27,961 nucleotides of DNA from Stephanodiscus triporus (GCA_036939755.1 JALLAZ010000048.1:1-27961), one strand, 5' to 3'; positions 1 through 12,400 are shown, numbered from the stretch's first letter. Program-made: numbers and translations. The notes: a model not told the origin generated them from the sequence alone.

Positions 1-173
1 AAGTGGGGGCGCGCCGGTGAAGGAAGGAGGCGCACATATCATGCATTCACGAAGAAGGAAAAAAAAGCCACAGCGCCCACGTCCGAGGATCGACGAAGGC
101 TCGATATATCGATAAGGGGGGGGTAACGTAACGCAACGCAACGCAACGCAACGCAACGGAACACACCACTCAC
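1..173 (-). other. Partial intron of chlorophyll synthase
   Basis: The intron begins at 173 with a perfect GTGAGT donor directly after the codons for PVYFI. The next base triplet would be a stop, whereas homologues continue with LTLLYS, which supports splicing here. No AG dinucleotide that could serve as an acceptor is visible near the left edge, so the acceptor is outside the window. The intron contains a pentanucleotide repeat and an 8-base G run (plus strand). Confidence 0.85.
125..159. repeat. AACGC pentanucleotide tandem repeat
   Basis: Seven consecutive 5-mers are visible on the plus strand: AACGT, five perfect AACGC units (130-154), then AACGG. It lies inside the chlorophyll synthase intron, a few bases from the splice donor. 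Confidence 0.95.
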
Positions 174-1078
174 AGGATGAAATAGACCGGCCGATCCAGC
201 TGGCCGAACACGGCCTGACCGCACCACCACGGGAGGCTGATGTACGAGCATCCGAGGGCGTAATTCCCCGCCCAGCCGTTCTGCTTCAATTTCAAAGGCG
301 GGGCGCTGTAGATGTAGGAGATGAAAGACCCGAACACGCTCAGGGCGAGGACCACGGGGAAGTCGTGCCCCGTCCATACGTCGAGGCCGTACGCGATCCC
401 GAGCCCGCCGAGCAGGAGGGACCATATCTGGAATATCACCTGACCCTCGCTAATCGCGCCGCTGGGGATGGGACGGTACGGCTCGTTGATGGCGTCGATC
501 TCGCGATCGTACCAGTCGTTGATGGTCTGGGTGTACCCCGTCAGGAACGGGCCGGCGAGGACCATAGCGACGAGTCCCTTCAGGGCGTCCTCGAGTCCCA
601 GGAGGACGTCCCTGTCGTTGGGATCGAACGGGTTCCATATCCAGTGGTAGTTCCCCGACGCCGCGGCGCCGCACATGACGCCCCACACCAGGGGTATCCA
701 CGTCACGGGCTTCGTGAGCTGCAGTCGTATCTTCCAGATGTCGGTGGTGTCGGACGACGCGCCCTTGACCCCGAGGAGCTGACGCACGTCCGCGGAACCG
801 TCCGAGACCTCCCGGTTGGATTTGGGGGGGGAGGCGTCCAGGCGCGTGGTCGACGTCGACGTCGACGTGGACGGGAAGGGGAAGGGGTAGATCTCGACGC
901 TGCCGTTAACCTTATCATCGTCGTTGGTCGGGAGCGGGAGCATGGAGAGGGAGGGCGATCGTGGCTGCCTCCGGCACGACGACACCGACGATACCCCGAC
1001 AAACGAGCGCGAGACCGGCGAGAACGCGGCCGTCGAGGACGCGGCCAGGAGGGGAGCTGCCAGTAGCAGTGATTTCAT
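174..1078 (-). CDS. chlG: Chlorophyll synthase, plastid-targeted, 5' exon (partial gene)
   Basis: This enzyme attaches the phytyl/geranylgeranyl tail to chlorophyllide in the plastid membrane (UbiA prenyltransferase family). The 302-residue exon starts at ATG 1078 with a hydrophobic signal peptide (MKSLLLAAPLLAASS) followed by AAFSP around residues 17-21, the bipartite plastid-targeting motif of diatoms and relatives. A low-complexity transit region with a Ser-Thr run follows. The synthase domain begins near residue 115 (WKIRLQLTKPVTWIPLVWG) and contains the prenyl-diphosphate/Mg motif NDWYDREID at about 187-195, then YRPIPSGAIS and YSAPPLKLKQNGW. The exon ends after CT of a Leu codon at a GTGAGT donor; the family's second Asp motif (NDFKSxEGD) must lie in an exon left of the window. 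An in-frame upstream ATG at 1150 would bury the signal peptide, so 1078 is preferred. The gene is markedly GC-rich compared with the dynein gene. Confidence 0.93.
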
Positions 1079-1299
1079 CGTCTTCGTGATATTGTTATTT
1101 CGCGATGAATCGACTTTTATCTTCTCGGGCCTCGCTCGGTGGCAGCGCATTCGACAGAGAGAGAGATTGAGATGTGCGGTCACAATATCACGCGATATCA
1201 GTGTTTGGTGGTGAGTCGACACTCAGTACACCATACCTTGAAGTTGGGGTTCTAATAAGGAATTCGTACATATAAAGACGCTATCTATGATAAATATTT
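1079..1299. other. Upstream region of chlorophyll synthase
   Basis: This stretch holds the 5' flank of the minus-strand chlorophyll synthase gene and ends where the plus-strand repeat-protein relic begins. It contains an AT-rich patch around 1265-1305 and a short AG run near 1157. I see no gene, RNA or defined regulatory element in it. Confidence 0.5.
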
Positions 1300-1375
1300 A
1301 TTTGCGAGTTTTGGAGTCGCTGACCAACGGCCCCGCCTCTGTGCTGTTCCAAGATGGCGGAAACGTTCCAACGTT

Positions 1376-1752
1376 TTCTGTAGATACTCCTCTATTATTT
1401 ATCAAGATGGCAAGACTGTAGCCATTGGGGCCAAGGGGAGTGTTTTGGTCTGCCCAGAGAGGAATGAATTCGGCTTCAGTTGGAAGCAGCTCGACCAAGA
1501 CATCACGGGGAAGCAGTCGGCGATGAGGTTGGGGGATCTTTTTTCTCTCTATGTAGATGGTAAGACTCTAGCCGTTGGAGCCTGGGTGAATCAACTATGG
1601 GAATGGTGAATGGTCGAGTCATATCGGGATTCACTTTTTGAATGGCGATGGGAGGAACTGGGAACAAATCAGCCAGGATATTGATGGAGAAGCAGCTGGT
1701 GATATGCCATATGCCATGGTTTACAGCAGCCTGGAAGGTATCAGTAACAACT
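1376..1752 (+). pseudogene. Relic of a diatom-type DG-VAIGA / DIDGEAAGD repeat protein (FG-GAP/beta-propeller-like)
   Basis: Two repeat units are recognisable in shifted frames. The first reads DGKTVAIGAK at about 1406, then WKQLDQDITG at 1481. A second DGKTLAVGAW follows at 1556, exactly 150 nt after the first, and is soon closed by a stop near 1606. The next unit, WEQISQDIDGEAAGD, starts at 1659, which is 178 nt after the preceding W, so it lies in another frame, and it ends at a TGA near 1757. Large diatom proteins contain tandem units of this kind (DGT-VAIGA ... W-Q-G-DIDGEAAGD), which are probably beta-propeller blades in secreted or surface proteins. No start codon, signal peptide or full-length frame remains, so this looks like a decayed fragment. 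I infer the family from recalled motif patterns, not from a search. Confidence 0.72.
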
Positions 1753-1917
1753 CGATGTGAAACACTCCACTTATTTTACTTCGCGATGGAATGGGTCGGG
1801 TGGGTCTACCTAGTGACTCGGACACAGTGCCGGAACGCTGATTTTTCACATGATACCGAATGAGCTCCGTCCTTGGGCGTTTTCATCGAGCGGGTTTTCT
1901 CAGATGAATACATACTT

Positions 1918-2136
1918 TCATTTGGTTTTTCTGCCACTGTCATTTGTTTTTTTCGACAGTCCTGTCCAGATTCGCTCCTCGAGCTTCGCCTCCGCCGCCT
2001 CTTGGCGATCGTCGATCGACGGCTTGCTCGGGGCCGGTACCGAGGCTGGTGGGTTGGGACCGGGCGCCGAAGCTGTCTTTGGGGCCTTGGTGGTAGCCTT
2101 GGCATTCTCCTTAGGCTTGGCGGCGGCGGTGGGCAT
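1918..2136 (-). CDS. Small orphan ORF, Ala/Pro/Lys-rich (72 aa)
   Basis: An ATG at 2136 preceded by AAAAG opens a 72-codon frame. Residues 1-40 are low complexity (Ala, Pro, Lys). Residues about 40-60 are an acidic/basic helical stretch (IDDRQEAAEAKLEERIW), and the tail is basic. I do not recognise a family. It could be the 5' part of a degraded gene, since the frame stops abruptly and the surroundings (1300-3432) contain other broken genes, or it could be a chance ORF in GC-rich DNA. Plus-strand ORFs over the same bases look like shadows. Confidence 0.25.
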   Translation of the reverse strand: MPTAAAKPKENAKATTKAPKTASAPGPNPPASVPAPSKPSIDDRQEAAEAKLEERIWTGLSKKTNDSGRKTK

Positions 2137-2284
2137 CTTTTCGATTTTTTCTTTTGGGGGGAGAGTTTAAAATTTTAAGCGAGGGGAGTGCTGCGGAGTG
2201 CTTCGGGGCGAGCGCAGTGAGACCAACCTCGACGAAACTGTGGGGCACGTTTTCCAGGGCCACGATGAGCAGATGTTTCCAGAA

Positions 2285-3432
2285 CTACTGACGTGATGCA
2301 ACGCTTTTTGGCTTTGGCCGCTCGCCGATGTTTGCGTCTTGGTGGAGGAATAGACCTGTATTGAAAATTCTAGAGCCAGTATTAATTAATCGTGTGTTGG
2401 GGAGGATTTTTAAGTAACAACAAGGGTCTTTGGAAGATACTTTCGCGATTGATTCAATTCTTTCTCCGAGAAGAAAAGGTCGCCTTTCTGTTGTTTCTTT
2501 TTTCGTTACCCCATCAAATGTTCGGCTGATCTTGTCGAATGCAGCTTGGGTAGAAGGAATGGATTTTTCAGCCGTGTTGGTTGCGGCTATCGCTATCGCG
2601 ATGGCTTTTAGCCTCGTGGCTTCCTTTCTCGCATGCGTGGCTCGTTCCAGGGCAGCTTCTGTCAGGGCCACGCATTCCTCAGATTTCTTTGCCGCAGCAA
2701 TAGCTTTTATCGCTGCCATCTCTTGATGGATTTTGGCTGCTCGTAAATTGATTTGGTCCTCACTGAGCAATATAGCAAGTTCTGCCTTTGATTTATTCCT
2801 TGATATGTCACCCTTGCTATCATCTGAAGCAATATTCTCAAGTCCTTCTTTTTTTCTTATTGATAATTCCTCCTGGAGTTTCAATGTTTCGATTACTCTT
2901 GTGGCATTCTCTCTTGTCTTGTCTGATATCTTGGCCGCTTGTCGAGCATCCTCGGCGGCCTTCAAGGCAGCAAGTTCTTGACCAAGAGCTCGTGCTTCAG
3001 ACTGATGGGCAACTTCGGTAGCAAGAGCGGCATTCCTAGCCACCTCAGTGAGTTGTATGATGTTAGCCTTGACCTTCTCCATCTCATCTTGCGCATCCCT
3101 GTTTGCACCCGATTCATGTCTGCGTATTACATCGTAACCAAACCGATACATCAACAGCTCTGCGAAGGATATTCGCCGTACTTCAGAATGTGTGTCCATG
3201 AACTTTCGGAGTTCATTTCTCGTCTTGGCATCTTCGAAAACTCGAGTAATCGGTGCGCCGTTAACTCGTCAGCGAATGTGCCAATCTCTATTGAGTCACA
3301 CTTTTCTTTGATTAGGAATAGAAACATCGACCACACCAGTTCGCGTGAAGCGAGGTCGTCTCCAGCATCACTTAAGTTGAGAAACCAAATTGCTTGATCT
3401 CTAAATGTCATGAAAACGCTGGAGTAACTCAT
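2285..3432 (-). pseudogene. ABP34-like calcium-regulated actin-bundling protein homologue, frameshifted
   Basis: Two overlapping minus-strand frames form one protein of about 380 residues. The first part starts at ATG 3432 and carries the segment RDQAIWFLN, then ADELTAHRLLEF, which resembles the N-terminal EF-hand-like region of actin-bundling/F_actin_bund_C family proteins. The second frame resumes with ELRKFMDTHSEV and ISFAELLMYRFGYD, followed by a long Ala/Lys/Glu-rich coiled coil that includes SRNKSKAELAILLSEDQINLR, which matches the family's conserved 'NKAKNEL..hLaeDpLplR' block. The frames meet near 3212-3217, where the sequence is shifted by two bases (or minus one) with no splice signals. 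The C-terminus (about the last 70 residues) does not show the aromatic WW...REL ending I associate with the family. A real lesion is likely, but a sequencing error is possible. The family members bundle F-actin in protists. Confidence 0.6.
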
Positions 3433-3483
3433 ATTGTATTTACAAAGAAAATTTATTACAATATTGCTTATTCATGCCATGAG

Positions 3484-6400
3484 CTAGCCCGACGTCTCGC
3501 CAACAAGAGCGACGCCAGCTAGGGTCCATCTGGCTGGAGGAGAAGATGTCCTTAGCTGTGCATTGAAGTACCATGTAGGACCCCGTTGTTCGGTCATATA
3601 TACCGGGCACTGGTAAATCCCTCCCACACTGGCTTTATCCTTGGTCACCGCCTTGACGTGGATGATGGGCATTTTACAAAAAATCTCTTTTGGCCTGCTC
3701 TTTTGAATTTGGCCGCTCGCAATATCGATACTCGCGCCTTGGAGGGATAGACCTGTAATGTACACCCCATCGCGGCATACGCCGTCAACTTCGTCTGGAG
3801 TCATCATCTTGGTGACACGCGTGAAGGTAACCAATTTATCTAGCTCCCATCCGTTCTTTTGTGCACTGCGCAATGAAAACGAAAATGGAAATGGAAATGG
3901 AAATAGTTGGCTCCAAGTTGAATAAAAACTATGGATTTTTCCAGAGACTTTGAGGAAGCTGACGAGAACTTACGCAACCTGGCAAATTGCCGTCAAGAAA
4001 CTAGTTGGATTTACGAGTCCCGATAGCCACGTTACCTTCGGAATTTCGCTTGGATTGGTCATCCACTCCTCTAACTGGAAAAGGCGATCAGAGAAGTTCT
4101 TCACCCACAATCGAAGGGACATTTTACTCGGCCAAGCACGCTTCGCCCACGAAGCTGGAACACGGTCCATGTACAGTGCCATCATTAATTCTTCCATCGC
4201 CTCACTCATGGTAAGCTCGCCAGCGAAGCCCAGCTGCAGCTCTTTAATTGAGCGTTTAATTTCAGCCAGCAACACGTTCATAACGTCCATCTCTTGAATG
4301 AATACGTTTTGGTATGGCCCGATTTCATCCATGTTCTTTACCAAGTCCTCCACATCAAAACGTTTCTCTTCAAACTTCTCAAGTACCTCGTTTGCAGTTG
4401 CAGCTGCCACCTGCTGTGGAGATGCTACACCTTCTCCGTTCAAAGCTCCTTTCGGTTGGAGCTCGATCAGCGTACTGAACATGGTGTTGCTTTGCTGGGT
4501 GCGGAAATCTATCTCGGCATTTGGATGTAAGCCAAAAGCAATGGGCGTGTCGCCAGTCATGTTTTTGTCGATATGATGGATGTACTTTTCGAAGGATGTA
4601 GGAGCGGGACTCATAAAGCTGACGCCCTTTTCATCATTCGCGAAGGGGTACAACTCCATTTCATCGAGTAGTTCGTCTTTCATGTAGAAGTTCAAATACT
4701 CGTTTGCCAGGAGACGATCGAAATCATTCACTATGTGCCCTCCATACATGATTTCTCCAAAAATGTATTTGAGATCCTGCCAGGGGATCTTGCCTCCCCC
4801 AATATTATCCATGTAGTTTTGAAGACATTTGGCAGAGTCTCTCAAATCCCCAATGCTGAATGGGTATTTCATGTTGTAGCCCATCGGTCCAAACTGCTTC
4901 CGTTCCATCAATATCGAGTGAAAGTGACACAGGCCAAAGAGAATACTTTTGGTTTTTGAATCAGCCTCGTCGATGTAATCCTTAGAGAAGAAACACCAAG
5001 CACGCTTCAAATTTGCCTTCAGTCCTGCTGGCGGCTCGCTGGTCAACTTGATGCATCTATTCAAAATACCAATTGGTACTGTCGTGGAGGGGTCACTTGT
5101 CAAGAACACCCTGAATTTATCGTGACTTCCCTCCACAGCGTACTCATCCAGCTTCTTCTCAAGTTCAATGAGCCATTTAGGCATCAGATGGACATTATTC
5201 AGAATTACCCAGTGCCCGTTTCGATGAGCAGTCTCCAAGCACAACATGGCCACAACGTCCTGCCCTTGTCCCATGCTTACGTTGTGGTATGATACCCCTT
5301 TCTGCAGACCGTGTTCCGCAGCTTTCTTGTCTAGATCGGCTACAACATTTGCACCTGGACTCAAAATGAAGTATATCGGAGTTTTTGGCGTCGACTCCGC
5401 GAGGCAGCTGTCCAATATTTGGAGGTTGCTGAGTCTTGAGTCGCATTCAATGTATGAGTTACCGTCTGGCAATATATTACGAATAAAGCTGATCAAGGCC
5501 GAAGTCATGCGGTCGGGTCGTAAGCACCGTACAACCAGCATTTTCTGGAACGGTTGCCTATCAAGACCTGCCCAATCCAACGGCAGTTTCTCGTCTTCGG
5601 GTGCTATCGAATTGAACCATTCACGAAATCTTGGCGCAGCTTCGACTAGGTCGTTTGTAAATTTGCCGAACTCCTCGATGTCTGCTAGCGCGGCAGTGGT
5701 TGTCCATGCAGAATCAGGAAGCCAATCAAGTGGATTTGGTTTTGTTGTTGTTGGCGCTCGCATGAGAAACTGAAACTGAGCCTCGTTCCAATCCGTGCCA
5801 ATAATGCCACGTTTCATCAGATTGAATGTTAGCTGCGCCAAGAAAATGAGTTTGTGACGCTCGAATAGCCCACGAGATACCCATGTAAATACGGTTATCC
5901 TCAGAGAATCTCGGAGGCTGATAACCCTTTCTTGCAGGTCATCTTTTGCAGGAGCCTTATGCACCGACTTCTTGAAAAAGTACATGAAACTATCCAAAGA
6001 GTATTGGTACATGTGATCAATGACGCAGAGCTTGGTGAGGAGGAAATAAAGCATAGCACCTTCGGATGCTTGAGGTCGATACGCCTCGCGGGCATGCTCT
6101 ACTTCTTTCTGGGTGATCTTGCCACTTTCCACGGCCTTGCTGATTTCCTGCGCTGTCTTCTTTGTTGCCTCTAGACCTTCAATAAGCGGTACGTCACTCA
6201 AAATATCTTCGGGAGCATTTGCAAGTCGTTCGAGCAGGTCGTCCTCTAGCTGGACAAGCTGGATTTGGTAGTTGGCAGCGGCTGCGGTTAAAGCCCTGGC
6301 CTTTTCCTCGAGGTCAGGTCGCTCCAACTCAACCACCTTGGCTAGGAGCTGGTCTTCGAGCCCTCGTTCAGTTGCAATGAAGTTGATCAGGGTGCATTGC

Positions 6401-9400
6401 GCGGATATTTCTGGTTTGTAGTGGGGGTTGCTAAGCTTCGTTTGCAAATACAACTGGAAACCTGGGTCATACTCCACTTCTTCCCCTCCCAACTTTAGGT
6501 ATAGGCCACGTCCCTTCTTGTAGATTGACCGAGATAATACAGGGTCAAGCATGGCGTCAATTTCTGTGCCAATATTCTCTATTATCACACATCGCCCGTT
6601 CGTTATTGCGTTGACAAGAATCCTCAACCAGTTCTTCTGCGTCAACTGAATGACGTCCAAGTTACCCTCTTCCTTTTTCATAAGCCATTTGACGGCTTGT
6701 GCCTGAGGATCGATTAGAAGTGGCCATCGCTTACAGTTTGTCAACACGGCACCATTCTCTAGTGATACTCGGTCACTCGGAAGGCCTTCGCTGACCATTT
6801 TGGCGTTTTTGCCCCCGTCCGAGAGAATTTCGAGTGGGTCCGACCCTTCCGTCATGGGAATGCCTCGACTTTTGAGGTCGGCGCTCCATTGGATTTTCCA
6901 CAACTCCTCACGTAAGGCTTTGTCAAATGCGCCCACGTACGAAACGAAGCCTGCTGCTAGCATACAATCTCCCACGAGCGTCGTTGCGTTGCTTTTGAGC
7001 CGTTCGATTTCTTTTCCCCATCGCACGTTCTCGCTGGCAAGCCCACCAACAAGCCTCTGTGCTAAGTCTGCTCTAGTGGCCAACACCGCGGCTTGGTCTT
7101 CAACCACCTTCTTCTCCTGGACGGCCTCCGTGTATTTTTCGTTGAGGATTGCTAACTGTTGTTGGACTTCAGTAACCTTTCGTTTGGCATCCTCCAAGCT
7201 AGCGATGGCGGCGGCTTTACTTTCCCTCGCAGCTTGAAGAGAATCCATGAGAGGCTTCACTTTGACGTAAATTCGATTGAAACTATAAATGTTGACAACC
7301 CAGGTGCACAAATTCGCCGCGGCTGCTGATTTGGATGACATTTTCTCCGGAGTGAAGTCGGCATCTTCGATGAATGGCTTGAGCAAAGCAACCTCTTCTT
7401 CGCTGATGTCTTCACCCCTGAATTCCGATAGTTTCGCTTTGAATGCGTCGACATTTTGCATCATTGCTTTTGCCCGATTCCATGTAAACTTCTTTTCGCT
7501 GTACTCTTTTTCGATGAGGATCAGACATGCATTTGTCACCTTGTCAACTCCCGCCGGTGGTTTGCCTAAATTTTTGAGCTCGGAAAGCATGGCCTTGCTC
7601 AAGCAATCGACTGCTGCTGCAGCAGCCTCCATTGCTGGCTTCGCCGCACCTAGCTCCTTTTCGGCTTCGGTCTCAATAATCATGGCTTTCTGAGACTCGT
7701 CATTGGCCTTATTAGCCTCCAGCTGAGCCCCTTCTTCTTGAACCTGGGCATCAGCCTGCTGTACGCTCATTTCATGGATGAGCTTGTCCGTCGTGACCTT
7801 TTTCTCGGCAACCTTCTCCATGGTGATCTTCAAGTCTTTCTGCAATTCGGCCACGTCCTGTGACGTCTTTCGAAGGGTGGATAGACCGACATCCAACCGA
7901 TCAATGAGACGTTGCAAATCTGCCTGCTTATTTCCAAGCAGGTATTTGAAGAAAGAAATCAACTCTAGGTAGGACTTCGGAGTAACGTAGTTGTATCTGC
8001 GCTGAGTCTCCAGATAGTGTCGGGACATGCTGGCAACGCTCAAGTGTTCTTCAGCCATGTGCGCGGCGAGATTCGTCCGAATGTCTGACGATCCACTCAT
8101 GTCCACATCTTGAAGGAATCGCTCTGCTACGCTAACCAAGGCATCCCTTGGCCAGGGATGGAACTGATTAATGACAGTATTGTTAACCAGGCCCGGGAAT
8201 CGTCGCGCTCGAACTCTGAATGTATCCCCCACGGGGGAAAACGCGAGGACAACATGCAAATTCTTCTTCACTTTTGACACGAAGAAATTGGTTCTGGCCT
8301 CTGGGTTATCTTGAACTCCCACAGATTTTGCCTCATTTGCAATCGAACCGAGAATATTTTCCATATCCTCCTTCGGGAAGAGATCTGGTATCCAACCACT
8401 AGTGATCATCCCGTTAATGTAGACCAGAAACTTCTCGTTGACAATTTGAGAGTCTGTCATTAGGAATACAGTTGGTTTGCCCCGCACACCCGCAGCCAAG
8501 TAAATCGACCGAAGCTGCTCCTTCAAATCCTCAACACCGTAGTTCGATGTGACTGATATCTGCCTCACTTCAAACTCACTCATGTATGCCGCAAGTCGAC
8601 ACAAACTCTGTTTTCCGGAGCCGCCAACTCCAACCAACATCGCGTTTCCTCCGGGATTTTGGATTATCCTGTTGATTCTGGCAATGTGAAGTATCGCCTG
8701 CTTGAAGAGGACAAGATCCATAATGGCATTGTTGTCATTGTATTCCACCAATTTGGCGTCCAGGACGGATTTGAGCTTTTCCATTGATGGTATGGGAAGA
8801 TAAGAGCCATCTGACGTGGTCACAAAATTGGTAAACACATTATCCGGCTCGAGCAATTCCTCTGCAGTAATAGATGACCCCGCAAGACCAGTCTTGACTA
8901 TTTCGTTGAAGATGCCGTTGAATGTTTCCACTTCATCTTCTGTCACAAGCCTATCTGAATAGACACGGTGGGACTCATGTGTGAACAGCCTCGCCAGCAT
9001 GACGGGCTTGACATAATAATCCCCCTTGGCGAGGCAACAACCTTGAAATATGTTCGTTAGTTCCCTCATATTCCAGTTATACATGAAACGCACTGCAGAG
9101 GGTAAAAATTTAGTGCTCACAGCCTCGTGAACCCGTATCGCCGTATCGACAATCTTGCTTGTAAGTTCTTGCATGACGGGTTGGAAGGAGCTCATATGCC
9201 CTCCAAATAAGCTAGTGAATATTGTGTTGAGATCAGATTGAGATGGCATAGCAATCGCAAAGGTACCAAAGTGGCGCTGACATCGCTCGCAAATTTCAAA
9301 TGAGCCAGAAGTTGGGTTCATCGCTGCAACGTATTGAATATCCATCAGCTGTTTCCTCATCCCCAGGTCGGTTCTATCGAAGATAGAGCCGTATTGCATA

Positions 9401-12400
9401 TGCTGTGTCAACAATGCAATCGAATTCTGCGTGCCATACGTCTCAACATAAGGTAAGTTCATGTCGTCGATGAAAAATACCATTTTCTTTCCCATGGGTG
9501 GACCGAAAGTATTCCGCGATCTCTTGTCGATGTACCCTTCCAATTCATTCTGCAACGTGAACGACGATGTATAGTACGACATGACAATATTTTTGCTCAG
9601 AATGCAGTCTTTCTCCTTGTCCAACGAGTCCAAATAGTTCTTTATTATCTCGGTCTTGCCAGTCCCGGCATTACCAACTAGCATGGCATATTTTCCATTC
9701 CTCACGAGCTTGTCGAGCAAGTAGGTGATTCGTACAGTCTCAACAGTCTCGACGAACAGCTCGCAAAAAGGAGTTTCGCCAGGTCTTGTTCCAATCGGGA
9801 CGGGAGAGTATTTTGGCACCATTGATTCCCAATGCACCTGTTCACCTGACCTGGGATCGTAAAAATAATCGAAGCACAGACCATCCTTCGGGAACTTTAC
9901 CCCGAATTTAGCTGCAAAGTCTTCCGAGAACTTTTTCCTATAGTCTCCTGTTTTGTCAATGATCATGGGTCCGCCAAAAGCCCACATGGCCGAAAAGGCA
10001 AAGAGCATCTCAATAGTCTCGGGGGCCATTTTGCCTTCGGGGACTAATGGAAGAAGTCCCTCGAGTAAGTAAATGATTGTGCTGACCTTGTTGATAAGCC
10101 GCAGTGATGTGACTTCCTTGTAACCCCTCCTTGTCATTTCAACAAGCGCGTCAACGTACCGATCAAAGAGAGATGGGAGATTGTTCTTCTCTGTTGAGTT
10201 TTCCCTGCCCTGTACCCAAGTCTCGACAAGCGGTCGCCAACCAATATCGACTTCATTGATAAAGAGAATCCCCGCGCGAGAAACCGTGGCTGGTGTTGCG
10301 TTCTTGAGTGAATTGATTTCAAAGACCATCCTCATTGCGGGCGACAGTGGCACGCGCTCGTTGGATACTAGCGTGAGAACTTTGTTGTCGTCCATCACCG
10401 TGTTCATCGATTCAATCCACACGGCGTCGATATCACCATCAAGTACAACCCATTTGTAAGTCTGATAGTCGTGAAAGCCTTGATCCGCAAAATTCTTGCT
10501 CATTCCTCTCATTATTATGCTCAGCACTCCGTCTTTCCAATCCTTTGCCAGAGTCATGTATCCATAAAGCTCGTCGCCCGTCACGGCCTTTGGGTTGACA
10601 GTTTCCGCGACGCACGTATTCTTTTTCTTGTCAAGGTTGTGTGCGCCTTGTAGCGTCTTCCAAATCGTTGTCTTGGCGCTTCCGGCAGGGCCGAGAAGCA
10701 TGACGGAGTGTCGCACGTTCAGAAGCTCTTGGAAATTACACGTCTTGTTCACGAACACTTCGTCATACTGTAGGCCTCGCTCCTTTGCCACGCGAACGAT
10801 TTTCGCCTTCAGACCTTCGTCTACCTTTGACTCTACCGTTAGGCCTGGGAAGAGGTCATTTACAAGTCTAAGAAAGATGGGAATATCTTGGGTGGGCATT
10901 TTGGGCGTATTGAAGTCACGAAGGGCGCGCATCAGGACCTGATCCTCGCTCATTGTGGGGTTAGCTCGCTTCATACCCCCAGCCACTCTTAGTACAGACT
11001 TGACAGCTCTAAGTCCCCAATCATAGTGTGGCTGTTTTGATAGCAATGCTAATGATAGCTCATACAAGGTATTGAACTTGACAGACAAAGCACGAGCTGT
11101 TTGGAAGCCTTCAGCCATCAACATGTTCTCTTGGATCAATTTGAAGTCGGGGCGAATCATAGCGCAAGAGCGAAACAAAGCCTTGAGATTCTCTGGCAAC
11201 TCCGTTCGGCCGGCATAGCCAGGGTTCATTGTGATGAAAAAACCACAACAGGGAATGAGTGAAATAGTATCTCCCATGAAGTCAAAGTACCCAACCTTTG
11301 TTGGGGGGGTCCCCGCAGGTGCCGACTTGAATTCCACTTGCCTATTTTCGGGCCTCGACAATTTAACGATGGCGTCTTGAATTGTTTTCACCTGGGTTGC
11401 CACCACAGAAAGAACTTCAATTGGAATTCTGTTGAACTCGTCGAAGCATCCCCAAGCTCCAGTTTGGGCGAGGCCTCGGAAAATGTCAGCAATTGACTGA
11501 AAATTCATTTGATTGGAGCAATTGAACACGTAACATGGAGTGGCGAGCGCGCGTGCAAGATCTTTCGTTGTCTCCGTCTTGCCCGTTCCTGCAGGCCCTG
11601 CTGGGGCACCGCCTAGATACAACTTGAGAGCCATCGTCAGAGTAATGTAGCATCGATCTGTCAGTGGTGTGATGACAAGGCGCCCAGAGTTGCCAACCCA
11701 TTCATAAAAGTATTTGCAAGAAAAGTCGCATATCTTCACATTCACATCAAGGGTAGGTTGCTCCCACTCAAGGCGCATTTGCTTCTGCCATGCAAATGCA
11801 TTCGGTCCTTCGGTCTTTTGTGCCATGAGGCTATCGACAACGTCGCGAGAATGCACATCCATCGTGATGAGCGAAATGATTTTCGTGCGGTCAGCTGCCG
11901 ATAGATCGCCCAAAACAAGCTGAATGAGCGCCGAAAGGCGGCTGTTGCATACTTGCAAGTATCGTTTCACTGCGTCCTCTTGGCCACCTTCGTACTCCTC
12001 AAGCGCCAGTTGTGTTTCATCGGTCCAGTAAATTTGAGTTCCGGTTATGCACAATTGCGCTGGATAATTGAACAACCACTCGTGACGAGTTGTATCGATA
12101 TCCCAATTCACAGCCTTCTCGACGGCGTCCGATAAAATCACCTTGAGGGACTTTCGCATCGACTCGGTCAGGCGGTTCAAATAAGCCTCCACCTCGCCCT
12201 CCATAGTAAAGTGTTCGTACAACGATACCTCCTCTCCGTCCTTGGCAATCATTTTACTCACTGTTTTGTCGCTTTTCTTCCCGTCTTCCAATGTGACAAA
12301 GGTCAGATTTGCCAAAGAATCATAGCAGTCGCCAAGGTATGGCACAATTTTTCGTGGGTTGGTCCCATTCGCGAGAATATCAAGAAGAGCAACTGATGAG

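Noticed and set aside
365..1066. 233-codon plus-strand ORF across chlorophyll synthase
   Set aside because: Arg/Gly/Val-rich antisense shadow of GC-rich coding DNA; the minus frame has the prenyltransferase motifs.
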